DNA of 64,000 bases from Pseudomonas sp. MTM4 (lineage in GTDB: Bacteria > Pseudomonadota > Gammaproteobacteria > Pseudomonadales > Pseudomonadaceae): positions 3,946,001 to 4,010,000 of the forward strand of contig NZ_CP048411.1 of the NCBI RefSeq assembly GCF_019355055.1, given 5' to 3'. Every line of letters starts with the position of its first letter. The stretch's first letter is position 1. The notes beneath the pieces are model-generated. The model was not told where the DNA came from. It worked only from the letters and a program-made list of their open reading frames with translations, and searched no databases. This document shows, one piece after another, positions 33,829-43,831 of this stretch. The translations under genes were made by a program, and so were the position numbers.

Positions 33829-36630
33829 TCAGGGGCGGTTGTGCCGATCCGCAGAGGCTGCCGCTCGGATATCTACCCAACGTTCGATCAGTTCACGTAG
33901 TTGCGACATCTCGACGGGTTTGGACATGTGCCCATCCATGCCAGCTTCGCGGGCGCGCTCGCGATGCTCGCTGAGAATATGAGCCGTCAGCGCCACCACA
34001 GGCGTTCGCGGGCGACCTGCCAAAGACTCCCAGGCGCGTAGCCTCGCGGTCGCCTCGAAGCCGTCCATGACAGGCATCTCGCAGTCCATTAGCACCAGAT
34101 CGTAGGGTTGCGTCTTGATCAGTTCGAGCGCTTCCTCGCCGTTGCTGGCAGTGTCCGGCTTGAGGTTCAGCTTGTTCAGCATGCCTCGGATGACTTTGGT
34201 GGAAATACTGTTGTCCTCGGCGACCAGGATGAGGAAGTCGTCCGGTACCGAAAACGGTGTGCTGGATTGAATGGCGGTGGAGGCTACGGTAGTGGTGCGG
34301 CGAGAGATCTCATCGGCGAGGGTCGTTTTCAGGGTGTAGCCGGCAACGGGTTTGGCCAGGATGCGCTTGATTCCGGCGTTGCGCGCAATGATTTTGCTCG
34401 GCGCGCTACTCATACCGGTCAGCATGATCAGCAGAATGTCGTGGTTGATGCTGAAGTCTTCCTTGATCTTGCTGGCCAGCTGCATACCCGTCATGCCGGG
34501 CATGTCCTGATCGAGCAGGACGACATCGAAGTATTCGTGCAGGTGCGCCTTGGTGCGGAGCAGGGCAAGCGCCTCCTTGCCAGAGGCCACGGCACTGACG
34601 TCCAGGCCCCAGCTGCTGCACTGCTGGCTGATTACCTTCCGGCAGGTGTCGTTGTCATCGACTACCAGCAGGCGTGCCCCTTTCAGCTGGCTGTCGAGAT
34701 CGCTGGCGGGTTGTTCGGTAAGTTCGGCACCCAACGGCAGGCTTATCCATAAAGTGTTGCCTGAGATGCCGCCGGTCTGGATGCCGAACTCGCCGTCCAT
34801 CAAGTGAACGAGTTGTCTGGCGATGATCAGACCGAGTCGGCCGCCGTGGCGGGTTGCGGCGAGGAAGTCGCGGCTATCCAGAGCAGCATTGAGCAACGCA
34901 TCGCGTTCCTGCGCTTCCAAGGGCCGCCCACTGTCCTGCACGGTGATGCGCAGACGCGGAAGCGCTTCGTGCTCGTCCACCGCTGCGATCAGCAGGACTT
35001 CGCCTTCTTCCGTCTGCTTGAAGGCATTTTCGAGCAGGTTCAACAAGGCCTGGCGCAGACGGGTAGGGTCGCCTGCGACGACATGTGGAATCTGCGGCTG
35101 AACGAAGCTGATCAACTCGACCTTCTGCTGCTCGGCCTTGGCCCGGAAGATACTCAGACAGTCCTCGATCAGGGCATTGAGGTCGAACTGAACATCGTCC
35201 AGTTCGATTTGTCCGGACTCCAGCTTGGAAATATCCAGGATCTCGTTGATCAGGTTGAGCAGCTCGTTGCCCGAGCTGTGAATCGTCTGTACGTAATCGC
35301 GCTGTTTGGCCGACAGCGAAGTGTCTAGCAACAACTCGCTCATACCCAGCACCCCGTTCATGGGGGTGCGAATTTCGTGACTGATCTTGGCCAGGAAGTC
35401 CGCCTTGGTCCGTAGCTCAGCGCTGGTGACCGCCTCAGCAGTGTGCTGATTGCGAGTGTTGGCCTGGATCTGCCGTTGCCGCTCCAGCAATGCGAAGCTG
35501 AGGATTAGACCCGAGCACGTGGCGACACTGAACATGATGCCGGTCAGCCAGTTGGGATCGAGCTGGTCGAAGCCCAGCAGAATGGGCAGAACGAATAAGA
35601 AGCCGCCATCGAACAGCAGCATACCGGCGACTACTAGTCTGGCGGGCTCATAGCGCTGCCGCCAATGATGGATTGCCACCGCGGTAACGCTGAGCGCAGT
35701 GACCAACACCGAGACGTAGATCAGCCAACTGAACCACAACTCGCCGGTGAGCAATATGATGGTAGCCAAAGCGATGACAATGCCTGCTAGCGTCGCCAGC
35801 AGCCACGTCACCCAATATCGCGTGCGGTGCTGGAAGAAGCCAAAAGTGTAGGCAAGCAAGGACAGGCAGGTGAGCAGCGCCGCCATATCGGCAATCAATG
35901 GTTGGCTATAGATCAGGTTCGGTATCCATACAGCCAGCAAACCGAGGTTCGCCATGGCGCAGATCAGCAGTGCGCCGTGTAGCACGGCCAGCCATACATG
36001 GCTGTAACTGAGCGTGTAGGCGAAGCGCAGCAGGTTGTAGACCATCAGCAGCGCCAGGGCACCGAACAACGCACCGAACAGGTACGCCGGGCGGGCCTGC
36101 TCGACCAGCCCAGCTTCGTCGATCGTATAGAACCAAGTCATGATCGGGTGCGACGACTGCAACCGAACGTAGGCCTCGCGAGGCGCATCGTCGTTGGGCA
36201 GCGAGAACAGGTAGGCGCGCGTCGGCAGAGGACGCGAATCCAGCGGTCTCAGCTCGCCGGTTTCAATATGTTGCTCGAGCTGCCCGTCGCGTAGCAGGTA
36301 GAAGTCGAGATATTGCACACGAGGGGCGAATACCCACAGCCAGTTCGGCTGAGTGAAGGGCGGGAGGCTCACCTGTAGCCAAACGGCGCTGTCGCTTGCC
36401 GGAGCAGCATAGGAGCGGGTATCGATTCGCTGGAACAGACCACGCTGATCCAGAACCTCATCGAGCGTAAGCAGGCCTGACTGATCAATGAGCAGTCGCC
36501 AATTGGGTTCCGTTTGTTGCGTGGCGGCAGCGGGGTCGGAAGAGAGTGGCTCGGCCACCGCGTCGAATGACGACAGCGCAGCCAGCAATAGACTGAAGGC
36601 AAAAGCAATGGCGACTCTGAGTCGACGCAC
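33829..36630 (-). CDS. retS: Hybrid sensor kinase RetS
   Basis: This 933-residue protein has a signal peptide (1-26), a periplasmic 7TMR-DISMED2 sensor (about 35-175) and seven transmembrane helices (about 183-380). HisKA follows with H418 in FLAKISHEIR, then an ATPase domain (about 515-635). Two receiver domains carry D707 and D849. This layout and the purD/purH neighbours identify RetS, which in P. aeruginosa binds GacS and switches between acute and biofilm programmes. The ATPase G1 box reads DSGRPL rather than DxGxGI. I chose the GTG at 36630, after GAAGGGA, since it starts the signal peptide directly. Confidence 0.9.
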   Translation of the reverse strand: MRRLRVAIAFAFSLLLAALSSFDAVAEPLSSDPAAATQQTEPNWRLLIDQSGLLTLDEVLDQRGLFQRIDTRSYAAPASDSAVWLQVSLPPFTQPNWLWVFAPRVQYLDFYLLRDGQLEQHIETGELRPLDSRPLPTRAYLFSLPNDDAPREAYVRLQSSHPIMTWFYTIDEAGLVEQARPAYLFGALFGALALLMVYNLLRFAYTLSYSHVWLAVLHGALLICAMANLGLLAVWIPNLIYSQPLIADMAALLTCLSLLAYTFGFFQHRTRYWVTWLLATLAGIVIALATIILLTGELWFSWLIYVSVLVTALSVTAVAIHHWRQRYEPARLVVAGMLLFDGGFLFVLPILLGFDQLDPNWLTGIMFSVATCSGLILSFALLERQRQIQANTRNQHTAEAVTSAELRTKADFLAKISHEIRTPMNGVLGMSELLLDTSLSAKQRDYVQTIHSSGNELLNLINEILDISKLESGQIELDDVQFDLNALIEDCLSIFRAKAEQQKVELISFVQPQIPHVVAGDPTRLRQALLNLLENAFKQTEEGEVLLIAAVDEHEALPRLRITVQDSGRPLEAQERDALLNAALDSRDFLAATRHGGRLGLIIARQLVHLMDGEFGIQTGGISGNTLWISLPLGAELTEQPASDLDSQLKGARLLVVDDNDTCRKVISQQCSSWGLDVSAVASGKEALALLRTKAHLHEYFDVVLLDQDMPGMTGMQLASKIKEDFSINHDILLIMLTGMSSAPSKIIARNAGIKRILAKPVAGYTLKTTLADEISRRTTTVASTAIQSSTPFSVPDDFLILVAEDNSISTKVIRGMLNKLNLKPDTASNGEEALELIKTQPYDLVLMDCEMPVMDGFEATARLRAWESLAGRPRTPVVALTAHILSEHRERAREAGMDGHMSKPVEMSQLRELIERWVDIRAAASADRHNRP

Positions 36631-36745
36631 GATTGAAGTCCCTTCATCTGTCTGACGGCAGATTATAGCCATCGCCATGTGCCCCTGTAATACGTGCAAC
36701 GGAAGATAAGGTCTGCCGTTGCGCACATTCCAGCGAGTTTCTCGC

Positions 36746-38035
36746 TCAGCTTTTGCCCTGTTCGCGCGCAATTGCACGGTAGCCGATGTCATGGCGGTAG
36801 AAGTGGCCGTCCCAGTCGACGCGAGCAGCCAGCGCGTAGGCGTTCTGCTGGGCTGCCGAGACCGTTTCGCCCATGGCTGTTGCGCAGAGCACGCGTCCGC
36901 CGGAGGTAGTGATCGCGCCGTCCTTCAGCGTCGTGCCGGCATGGAATATCTTGCCTTCCAGTTGCGCTGCAGCCTCCAGGCCGCGAATCGTCGCGCCCTT
37001 GCTGTAATAGCCGGGGTAGCCTCCAGCCGCGAGAACGACGCCCAGACTCGGGCGAGGATCCCATTGTGCCTCGATCTTATTCAGCGCCTTCGCCAGTGCG
37101 GCCTCGACCAGGAGCACCAGACTCGATTGCAGGCGCAGCATGATGGGCTGGGTTTCCGGATCGCCGAAGCGGCAATTGAACTCGATGACCTTCGGTGCGC
37201 CGGCCTTGTCGATCATCAGGCCGGCATAGAGAAAGCCGGTGTAGACATTGCCTTCGGCGGCCATGCCCGTGACGGTCGGCCAGATCACCTCGTCCATGAC
37301 ACGCTGGTGAACCTCGGCGGTGACCACCGGAGCGGGCGAATAGGCGCCCATACCACCGGTATTCGGCCCGCTGTCGCCATCACCGACGCGCTTGTGATCC
37401 TGGCTGGTGGCCATCGGCAGGACGTTCTCGCCATCGACCATGACGATGAAGCTGGCCTCTTCGCCATCGAGGAATTCCTCGATCACGACGCGTGCGCCGG
37501 CATCACCGAAGGCGTTGCCCGAGAGCATGTCGCGTACGGCTTCTTCAGCTTCTGCCAGGGTCATGGCGACGATCACGCCTTTGCCGGCTGCCAGGCCATC
37601 GGCCTTGATCACGATGGGCGCGCCTTTCTCATGCAGATAAGCCAGCGCCGGCTCCACCTCGGTGAAGTTTTGATAGTCGGCGGTAGGGATCTGGTGACGA
37701 GCAAGGAAGTCCTTGGTGAAGGCTTTTGAGCCTTCCAGCTGCGCGGCTGAGGCGGTGGGGCCGAAACAATCCAGACCACGCGAACGGAACAGGTCGACCA
37801 CACCTTTGACCAGTGGCGCCTCTGGACCGACGATGGTCAGCTGCACGTTCTTTTCGGCGAAATCCGCCAGTTGCTCGATGGCCAGCACGTCGATGTCGAC
37901 GTTTTCGCACTTGGCTTCGGTCGCAGTGCCGGCATTGCCCGGCGCGACGAACACCTTATTCACCCGTGGGTCCTGCGCCACCTTCCAGGCCAGCGCGTGT
38001 TCACGTCCGCCGCTGCCGATGATCAGTACGTTCAT
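36746..38035 (-). CDS. purD: Phosphoribosylamine-glycine ligase
   Basis: PurD (429 residues) joins glycine to phosphoribosylamine in de novo purine synthesis. It is an ATP-grasp enzyme with the N-terminal MNVLIIGSGGREHALAWK, then IVIKADGLAAGKGVIVA and EFNCRFGDPETQP. I chose the ATG at 38035 that begins the family N terminus. It lies between purH and retS on the minus strand. Confidence 0.96.
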   Translation of the reverse strand: MNVLIIGSGGREHALAWKVAQDPRVNKVFVAPGNAGTATEAKCENVDIDVLAIEQLADFAEKNVQLTIVGPEAPLVKGVVDLFRSRGLDCFGPTASAAQLEGSKAFTKDFLARHQIPTADYQNFTEVEPALAYLHEKGAPIVIKADGLAAGKGVIVAMTLAEAEEAVRDMLSGNAFGDAGARVVIEEFLDGEEASFIVMVDGENVLPMATSQDHKRVGDGDSGPNTGGMGAYSPAPVVTAEVHQRVMDEVIWPTVTGMAAEGNVYTGFLYAGLMIDKAGAPKVIEFNCRFGDPETQPIMLRLQSSLVLLVEAALAKALNKIEAQWDPRPSLGVVLAAGGYPGYYSKGATIRGLEAAAQLEGKIFHAGTTLKDGAITTSGGRVLCATAMGETVSAAQQNAYALAARVDWDGHFYRHDIGYRAIAREQGKS

Positions 38036-38231
38036 GAAAAATCTCCTGGCGGGTCCGGACGATGCCGGATCGTTGGGTATCGCTTCGCTCATCCCAACCT
38101 GCGAATCTCGAGGTCGTAATCGGGTCGGTAGATGCAAGGCGTCAGGCCCTTTACCCAGCGGAGCTGCCTTCTGGCATGAGCATGGGGAGGGCCGGACAAC
38201 GCCGCAGATGCCTGTCCGAGCGCGACCGTTA

Positions 38232-39836
38232 TTAGTGTCTGAAGTGGCGCATACCGGTGAACACCATGGCGATGCCGGCTTCGTCTGCCGCGGCGATGAC
38301 TTCGGCGTCGCGCATCGAACCGCCCGGTTGGATCACTGCAGTGATGCCGGCTTTGGCGGCATTGTCGATGCCGTCGCGGAACGGGAAGAAGGCATCCGAG
38401 GCCATGACCGCGCCGGGTACCGGCAGGCCAGCATGTTCGGCCTTGATCGCGGCGATGCGGGCGGAATTGACGCGGCTCATCTGGCCGGCGCCGACGCCCA
38501 CGGTCTGGCGATTCTTGGCGTAGACGATGGCGTTGGACTTGACGAACTTGGCCACCTTCCAGGCGAAGATCAGGTCGTGAATTTCCTGCTCGGTCGGGGC
38601 GCGCTGGGTCACGATCTTCAGATCGTCCGCGGTAATCATGCCGATGTCGCGGCTTTGTACCAGCAGGCCACCGTTGACCCGCTTGTAATCCCAACCCGGC
38701 GCGCGTTCGGCCGGCCATTGGCCGCACTCGAGCAGGCGCACGTTGGCCTTGGCGGCGACAACCTCCCGGGCCTCGGCGGATACGCTCGGCGCAATGATCA
38801 CTTCGACGAACTGGCGCTCGACGATGGCGCGGGCGGTTTCACCGTCCAGCTCGCGGTTGAAGGCGATGATGCCGCCGAACGCCGATTCGCTGTCGGTGGC
38901 ATAGGCCAGCTCGTAGGCCTGGCGGATGCCGCCTTCGTCTTCCGGCACCACGGCGACGCCGCAAGGGTTGGCGTGCTTGACGATGACGCAGGCCGGCTTG
39001 ACGAAGCTTTTTACGCATTCCAGTGCGGCGTCAGTGTCGGCCACGTTGTTGAACGACAGCTCCTTGCCCTGCAGTTGGGTAGCAGTCGCGACGCAGGCTT
39101 CATCGGGCTGCTCGACGTAGAAGGCGGCGATCTGGTGTGGATTCTCGCCGTAGCGCATGTCCTGCGCCTTGACGAACTGCGTGGTGAAGGTGCGAGGCAG
39201 CAGGCTGCGGCCTTCGGTGGAAAGGGTGTCGACGCTCTGGTCGATGGTGCCCAGGTAGTTGGCAATCATGCCGTCGTAGGATGCGGTGTGTTCGAAGGCT
39301 TTGAGTGCCAGATCGAAGCGCTGCGCGTAGGTCAGGCCGCCGTTGCGCAGATTCTCGATGACGTCGGCGTAGTCATCAGCATTGACCACGATGGCCACGT
39401 CTTTATGGTTTTTCGCAGCGCTACGAACCATGGTCGGACCGCCGATATCGATGTTCTCGATGGCGTCCGGAAGCGTGCAGCCGGGTTTGGCGACGGTGGC
39501 GGCAAACGGGTAGAGATTGACCGCGACCAGATCGATCGGGGCGATGCCGTGCTCGGCCATGACCGCGCTGTCCAGATCGCGACGGCCAAGAATGCCGCCG
39601 TGGATCTTCGGATGCAGGGTCTTGACCCGCCCGTCCATCATTTCCGGAAAGCCGGTGTAGTCTGCGACTTCGACGGCGGCGATGTCGTTCTCGCGCAGCA
39701 GCTTGAAGGTGCCGCCAGTGGACAGGATCTCGACACCGAGGGCAGCGAGTTCACGGGCGAATTCAACGACGCCGGTCTTGTCGGACACGCTGATCAGCGC
39801 GCGGCGGACGGGAAGGCGGAGGGAATGGTCGGTCAT
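38232..39836 (-). CDS. purH: Bifunctional AICAR transformylase/IMP cyclohydrolase
   Basis: PurH (534 residues) carries out the last two steps of IMP synthesis. The N-terminal cyclohydrolase (MGS-like) domain starts [21 protein letters not shown]. The C-terminal transformylase domain carries [13 protein letters not shown], containing the catalytic Lys-His pair, and [26 protein letters not shown] 196-base spacer separates it from purD. It follows fis on the minus strand. Confidence 0.97.
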   Translation of the reverse strand: MTDHSLRLPVRRALISVSDKTGVVEFARELAALGVEILSTGGTFKLLRENDIAAVEVADYTGFPEMMDGRVKTLHPKIHGGILGRRDLDSAVMAEHGIAPIDLVAVNLYPFAATVAKPGCTLPDAIENIDIGGPTMVRSAAKNHKDVAIVVNADDYADVIENLRNGGLTYAQRFDLALKAFEHTASYDGMIANYLGTIDQSVDTLSTEGRSLLPRTFTTQFVKAQDMRYGENPHQIAAFYVEQPDEACVATATQLQGKELSFNNVADTDAALECVKSFVKPACVIVKHANPCGVAVVPEDEGGIRQAYELAYATDSESAFGGIIAFNRELDGETARAIVERQFVEVIIAPSVSAEAREVVAAKANVRLLECGQWPAERAPGWDYKRVNGGLLVQSRDIGMITADDLKIVTQRAPTEQEIHDLIFAWKVAKFVKSNAIVYAKNRQTVGVGAGQMSRVNSARIAAIKAEHAGLPVPGAVMASDAFFPFRDGIDNAAKAGITAVIQPGGSMRDAEVIAAADEAGIAMVFTGMRHFRH

Positions 39837-39867
39837 CTTTATTCCAGTCGATGGAGGCGGATTCGGG

Positions 39868-39933
39868 GCAGCTAGCTAGAAGCTAGAAGTCGAGCCGTAT
39901 GCCGAGGCTGGAAACGTCCGGCTTCCAGCTTTT
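39868..39933. repeat. Inverted-arm intergenic repeat, site 4
   Basis: The left arm (39868-39889) contains three copies of a CTAG/AAGCTAGAAG theme. The right arm CGGCTTCCAGCTTTT (39919-39933) is a degenerate inverted version. It lies between the 3' end of fis and the 5' end of purH. Confidence 0.45.
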
Positions 39934-39941
39934 GGTTCGGC

Positions 39942-40262
39942 TTACAGCAGATCGTACTGCTTGAGTTTCTTGCGCAGAGTGCCGCGATTCAGGCCCAGCA
40001 GTTCGGAGGCCTTGGTCTGGTTGCCCTTGACGTAATTCATTACGGTTTCGAGCAGTGGTGCTTCCACTTCGGAAAGGACCAGGTTGTAAACGTCCGTGAC
40101 GTCCGCTCCTTCCAGATGGGCAAAGTAATTGTGCAACGCCTTCTCGACACTGCCACGCAGGGTCTGGCCTGCTTCGCTTGGCGTGTTGAGGTGTTGCTTG
40201 AGGTTCACGTTGTCGCTCACGGATGTTGTTCCAGTTACCAGTGTTTCGTTCAACAGCGTCAT
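39942..40262 (-). CDS. fis: DNA-binding protein Fis
   Basis: Fis (106 residues) is a nucleoid protein that bends DNA and activates rRNA and other promoters. Its C-terminal half has the helix-turn-helix [24 protein letters not shown], very close to E. coli Fis. The ATG overlaps the dusB stop as ATGA, the same dusB-fis operon arrangement as in enterobacteria. The N-terminal 25 residues differ from E. coli. Confidence 0.96.
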   Translation of the reverse strand: MTLLNETLVTGTTSVSDNVNLKQHLNTPSEAGQTLRGSVEKALHNYFAHLEGADVTDVYNLVLSEVEAPLLETVMNYVKGNQTKASELLGLNRGTLRKKLKQYDLL

Positions 40263-41272
40263 GCAGCCACCCCTTTCCCTTCCCCCGAGTCAGGGCCTGT
40301 TCGGCGTTCGGCAAAGAATGCTCGAACACTGGCGCATTGCGCGTCCCTGTCTTCCAAACCATTGAACCGGGCGCGATATTCACGCGCGCCGGGTAGTGTT
40401 GCGAGATACCAGCCGACATGCTTGCGCGCGATGCGCACACCCATGACATCGCCATAGAAGGCGTGTAGCGCGCTCAGGTGTTCCAGCAGAATGTCTTCGA
40501 TTTCGATCAGACCCGGCGGAGCCAGCAGCTCGCCGGTCGCCAGGTAGTGATTGATCTCGCGAAAGATCCAGGGTCTGCCCTGTGCCGCTCGACCAATCAA
40601 CAGTGCATCGGCACCTGTTGCGCTCAACACCTCACGCGCCTTTAGCGGCGTATCGATATCCCCATTGGCAAATACCGGTATCGACACCGCCTGCTTGATC
40701 GCCGCGATGGTGTCGTACTCGGCGTCGCCCGTATAAAGGTCGGCACGGGTACGGCCATGTACGGCCAGGGCTGCGATTCCGGATTGTTCGGCGATCTTCG
40801 CCACCGTCAGTCCGTTTTTGTTCTGCCTGTCCCAACCGGTGCGGATCTTCAAGGTCACCGGAACATCAACCGCACCGACGACGGCTTCCAGAATTTCCGA
40901 GACGAGCCTTTCATCTTTCATCAACGCCGATCCGGCGGCCTTGTTACAGACCTTCTTCGCCGGGCAGCCCATGTTGATGTCGATGATCTGCGCGCCCAGC
41001 TCGACATTGCGAGCGGCGGCTTCGGCCAGCATCTGCGGATCGCCACCCGCGATCTGCACCGAACGCGGCTCCGGATCACCTTCATGCAGCAGGCGCAGTC
41101 GCGATTTGCGGCTGTTCCACAGGCGTACGTCACTGGTCACCATTTCCGACACCACCAGACCCGCGCCGAGGCGCCGACAAAGCTGGCGGAACGGCTGATC
41201 GGTCACACCGGCCATGGGTGCGAGGATCAATCGATTCGGAAGGATATAGGGGCCGATGCGTACCGCTGACAT
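40259..41272 (-). CDS. dusB: tRNA-dihydrouridine synthase B
   Basis: DusB (337 residues) reduces uridine to dihydrouridine in the tRNA D-loop using FMN and NADPH. The TIM-barrel begins [16 protein letters not shown]. The catalytic cysteine is C103 in [27 protein letters not shown] and [13 protein letters not shown] are further family motifs. It starts the operon with fis. Confidence 0.96.
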   Translation of the reverse strand: MSAVRIGPYILPNRLILAPMAGVTDQPFRQLCRRLGAGLVVSEMVTSDVRLWNSRKSRLRLLHEGDPEPRSVQIAGGDPQMLAEAAARNVELGAQIIDINMGCPAKKVCNKAAGSALMKDERLVSEILEAVVGAVDVPVTLKIRTGWDRQNKNGLTVAKIAEQSGIAALAVHGRTRADLYTGDAEYDTIAAIKQAVSIPVFANGDIDTPLKAREVLSATGADALLIGRAAQGRPWIFREINHYLATGELLAPPGLIEIEDILLEHLSALHAFYGDVMGVRIARKHVGWYLATLPGAREYRARFNGLEDRDAQCASVRAFFAERRTGPDSGEGKGVAA

Positions 41273-41332
41273 GAAGATTCCCTGCTTGGAGCCTGCTTGT
41301 TAGGTCGATCGGGACAGCAAAAAAGGGTGTGC

Positions 41333-41361
41333 ATAATACCCGCTCCGGATGACGGGTTAAA
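41333..41361 (-). promoter_or_regulatory. Candidate dusB-fis promoter
   Basis: On the minus strand, TTTAAC (41361-41356) and TATTAT (41338-41333) are 17 bases apart, about 60 bases before dusB. The -10 is good and the -35 is weak. Confidence 0.45.
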
Positions 41362-41460
41362 GGTTGTTTTGAACAAAATCTGAGCAGCCCTAAGCTTATA
41401 ACCAGCGCAAGGAATGGCACGCCGATACGACAGGCGGCGGAGGCTATAGCGTGCTTGGCA

Positions 41461-42729
41461 CTAATCCGGCGAGCGGAAGCTCAGGCTGTAGTTAACTGCC
41501 TTTGCGCCTGGGTCGAGGATGTCCAGGGCGATATGAATGGGAATCTGCGATGGCATTTCCCGCCGACCGGCAAGCTCCCCCGACAGGTACTCGCCAGGTT
41601 TGAACGTGCGCTGCGCCAGTGTCTGCCCGTTGATGTCGGCGAAGCGGATTTCCAGCAGCGGAAACGGTTGGGCGAACGACGCGCGGTTGTAGATGATCGC
41701 ATCGACCACTAGCGCTCCGGCGAAGTCGGGGTGGCTGCGCACCACCAGATTGCTGCTCTTGATCTGGCTGATATCGACCCTGGGTGGCAGCTCGCAGCCC
41801 AGAGCGGGACAGATTCGCGCCAGCCATGGGCGATATTGGTCCTGTCGCGACACTTCATCAAAGTTGTACGCAACATATTGGCCAGCGAGCGCAAGCAGGG
41901 CGATCAGGTTCAGCAGGCCCCAGCCCAGCCAGCGTCCCCAGGGGCGGCGGTGCGCCTCCCAGCCGAGTTGCAGTGGCTCGTCGTCGAGTTCGAACAGCGG
42001 GTCCTCACGGTTCCTGCGGGTCGTTCGCTCCGGAGCCTGCTCCGCGTCGCCCGGTTCGGTCGCGACTTCCGGCTCGATCAGTCTGTTGAAGACGGGCTCG
42101 ACGCGCTCCCGTGAATCGGGGTTCTCGTTCAGCGGAACGGGCCGGTTTGTCAGTGGACTTGGCGGCGCGGGATGTTCGGCGCTTACCGGTGTAAAGCGAA
42201 GATCGGTCGTCTGGGACAATGGCTCTGTCGTGAGCGCTGGCTCCGCTTGCGTTCGGTTGTGGTTTGTCGGTGTGTCGGTTTCCGCGCTCAGCAGCTGCTC
42301 GGCCCAGGCCTCGTCATCGGCCGACGAGAGTTCATCCGTTGGGGTGCGCAGGCGTTCGTCAGGCCGTGGCTCCAGCTCCAGAAAATCTCGCGACAACTCC
42401 AATTCCTGGCGTTCGAGCTTCGCCAGTTCTTCGTCCAGGTCGAGGCTGTCCAGATCAAGGTCATCGTGGATCCAGAGCGTTTCGTCAGTGGTGGGATGCG
42501 CGGGTGACGTCGCGTGAGTCGGTGCCGGTTCGCTGCGGGAGGGCTGGCTGGCTACCGTCGGATCAGCGACAACGTCGCTCGCGATATCGTCCCCTTGCAG
42601 GTAGCGGGCTGCATTGAACAGTTCCATGCAGGCGCCGCAACGCACCACGCCTTGGGCAGCTGCGAGTTGAGCGCGGCTGACACGAAAGCTTGTACGGCAA
42701 TGAGGACACTGAGTGACGAAGCTGGTCAT
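41461..42729 (-). CDS. Zinc-ribbon and DUF3426 domain membrane protein
   Basis: This 422-residue protein starts with an MJ0042-type zinc ribbon whose four cysteines are C8, C11, C31 and C34. A long acidic low-complexity region rich in Glu, Pro and Thr spans about residues 45-260. One transmembrane helix (about 270-293) follows, and then the periplasmic DUF3426 domain with PRVDISQIKSSNLVVRSHP. It follows prmA in the same orientation, its usual neighbour. The function is unknown. Confidence 0.85.
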   Translation of the reverse strand: MTSFVTQCPHCRTSFRVSRAQLAAAQGVVRCGACMELFNAARYLQGDDIASDVVADPTVASQPSRSEPAPTHATSPAHPTTDETLWIHDDLDLDSLDLDEELAKLERQELELSRDFLELEPRPDERLRTPTDELSSADDEAWAEQLLSAETDTPTNHNRTQAEPALTTEPLSQTTDLRFTPVSAEHPAPPSPLTNRPVPLNENPDSRERVEPVFNRLIEPEVATEPGDAEQAPERTTRRNREDPLFELDDEPLQLGWEAHRRPWGRWLGWGLLNLIALLALAGQYVAYNFDEVSRQDQYRPWLARICPALGCELPPRVDISQIKSSNLVVRSHPDFAGALVVDAIIYNRASFAQPFPLLEIRFADINGQTLAQRTFKPGEYLSGELAGRREMPSQIPIHIALDILDPGAKAVNYSLSFRSPD

Positions 42730-42838
42730 GCGTTGGTCCGGCGAAAAATGCCCGTAGTCTAGCGCATGCGCATCGATGAACGGCAGTGGCGTCTCGCAAC
42801 GGAAATCGCGGCACTACTGCCGCGATTCGACGCTTTGT

Positions 42839-43720
42839 TCAAGAGCGTCGAATTCCCGTAATCCGCACCCAGCCGTCTTTTTCAGCGGTGGGGTCCAGGT
42901 CGAAGTGGCCCGCGTAGGCGGCGCGAACCTCTTCGGCTTGTTCGACCAGAATTCCAGACAAAGCCAGGCGACCGCCGAGTTTGGCGCGCTCGATGATCCG
43001 TGGTGCCAGTTCCACCAGCGGCCCCGCCAGGATATTGGCGACCACGACGTCGAACTGGCCTTCCGGCAACTGCTCGGGCAGATACAGCGGGAAGCGTGCA
43101 GGGTCGATGCCGTTGCGTCCGGCATTATCACGGGACGCCTCGATGGCCTGAATATCGATATCGGTACCAACCGCCTTGTCAGCACCCAGCAACAGCGCGG
43201 CAATGGCAAGAATGCCCGAGCCGCAACCGAAATCCAGCACCTGCAGGCCGGTCAGCTCTTGAGAATCCAGCCATTCCAGGCATAGCGCGGTGGTGGGGTG
43301 GGTTCCAGTGCCGAAGGCGAGGCCGGGATCGAGCAACAGGTTCACCGCATCTGGCTCGGGCGCGGCGTGCCAGCTGGGCACGATCCACAAACGACGGCCG
43401 AAGCGCATGGGCTGGAAGTTGTCCATCCAGCTGCGCTCCCAGTCCTGGTCCTCGATGCGCTCCAACTGGTAATCGGGCAGTTCACCGCCGGTCAGCAACT
43501 GCAGGTGCGCGAGCAGGTTGCTTTCATCCACATCGGCTTCGAACAGGGCCAGCAGGTGGGTATGCGACCACAACGGCGTGGTGCCCAGGTCCGGCTCGAA
43601 AATGGGTTGGTCCTCGGCATCCATGAAGGTCACCGATACCGCGCCGACGCCGAGCAGGGCGTCTTCGTAGGATTGCGCCTGTTCCGGGGCGATGGCGAGG
43701 CGAAGTTGTAGCCAGGGCAT
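42839..43720 (-). CDS. prmA: Ribosomal protein L11 methyltransferase
   Basis: PrmA (293 residues) trimethylates lysines of ribosomal protein L11. The N-terminal substrate domain starts [20 protein letters not shown]. The SAM site reads [35 protein letters not shown] is the NPPY-like region typical of PrmA. It lies downstream of accC after a terminator. Confidence 0.96.
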   Translation of the reverse strand: MPWLQLRLAIAPEQAQSYEDALLGVGAVSVTFMDAEDQPIFEPDLGTTPLWSHTHLLALFEADVDESNLLAHLQLLTGGELPDYQLERIEDQDWERSWMDNFQPMRFGRRLWIVPSWHAAPEPDAVNLLLDPGLAFGTGTHPTTALCLEWLDSQELTGLQVLDFGCGSGILAIAALLLGADKAVGTDIDIQAIEASRDNAGRNGIDPARFPLYLPEQLPEGQFDVVVANILAGPLVELAPRIIERAKLGGRLALSGILVEQAEEVRAAYAGHFDLDPTAEKDGWVRITGIRRS

Positions 43721-43750
43721 GCGAAGCTCCCTTCGAAAGCGGCTTCAGGC

Positions 43751-43831
43751 GACAAGCCTCAAGCTGCAGGAAAAAGAAAGGGAGCGGCTATGCCGCTCCC
43801 TTCGGGTGCACATCATATCGCTTGCAGCTTA
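43751..43831. repeat. Inverted-arm intergenic repeat, site 5
   Basis: The left arm GACAAGCCTCAAGCTGCAGG (43751-43770) and the right arm CGCTTGCAGCTTA (43819-43831) are inverted relatives that bracket the accC terminator. The right arm overlaps the accC stop codon. Confidence 0.5.
43771..43800 (-). terminator. Rho-independent terminator of accBC
   Basis: A 9-bp perfect stem (GGGAGCGGC with GCCGCTCCC) has a three-base loop. On the minus strand it runs into TTTCTTTTT. It ends the aroQ-accB-accC transcript. Confidence 0.88.
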
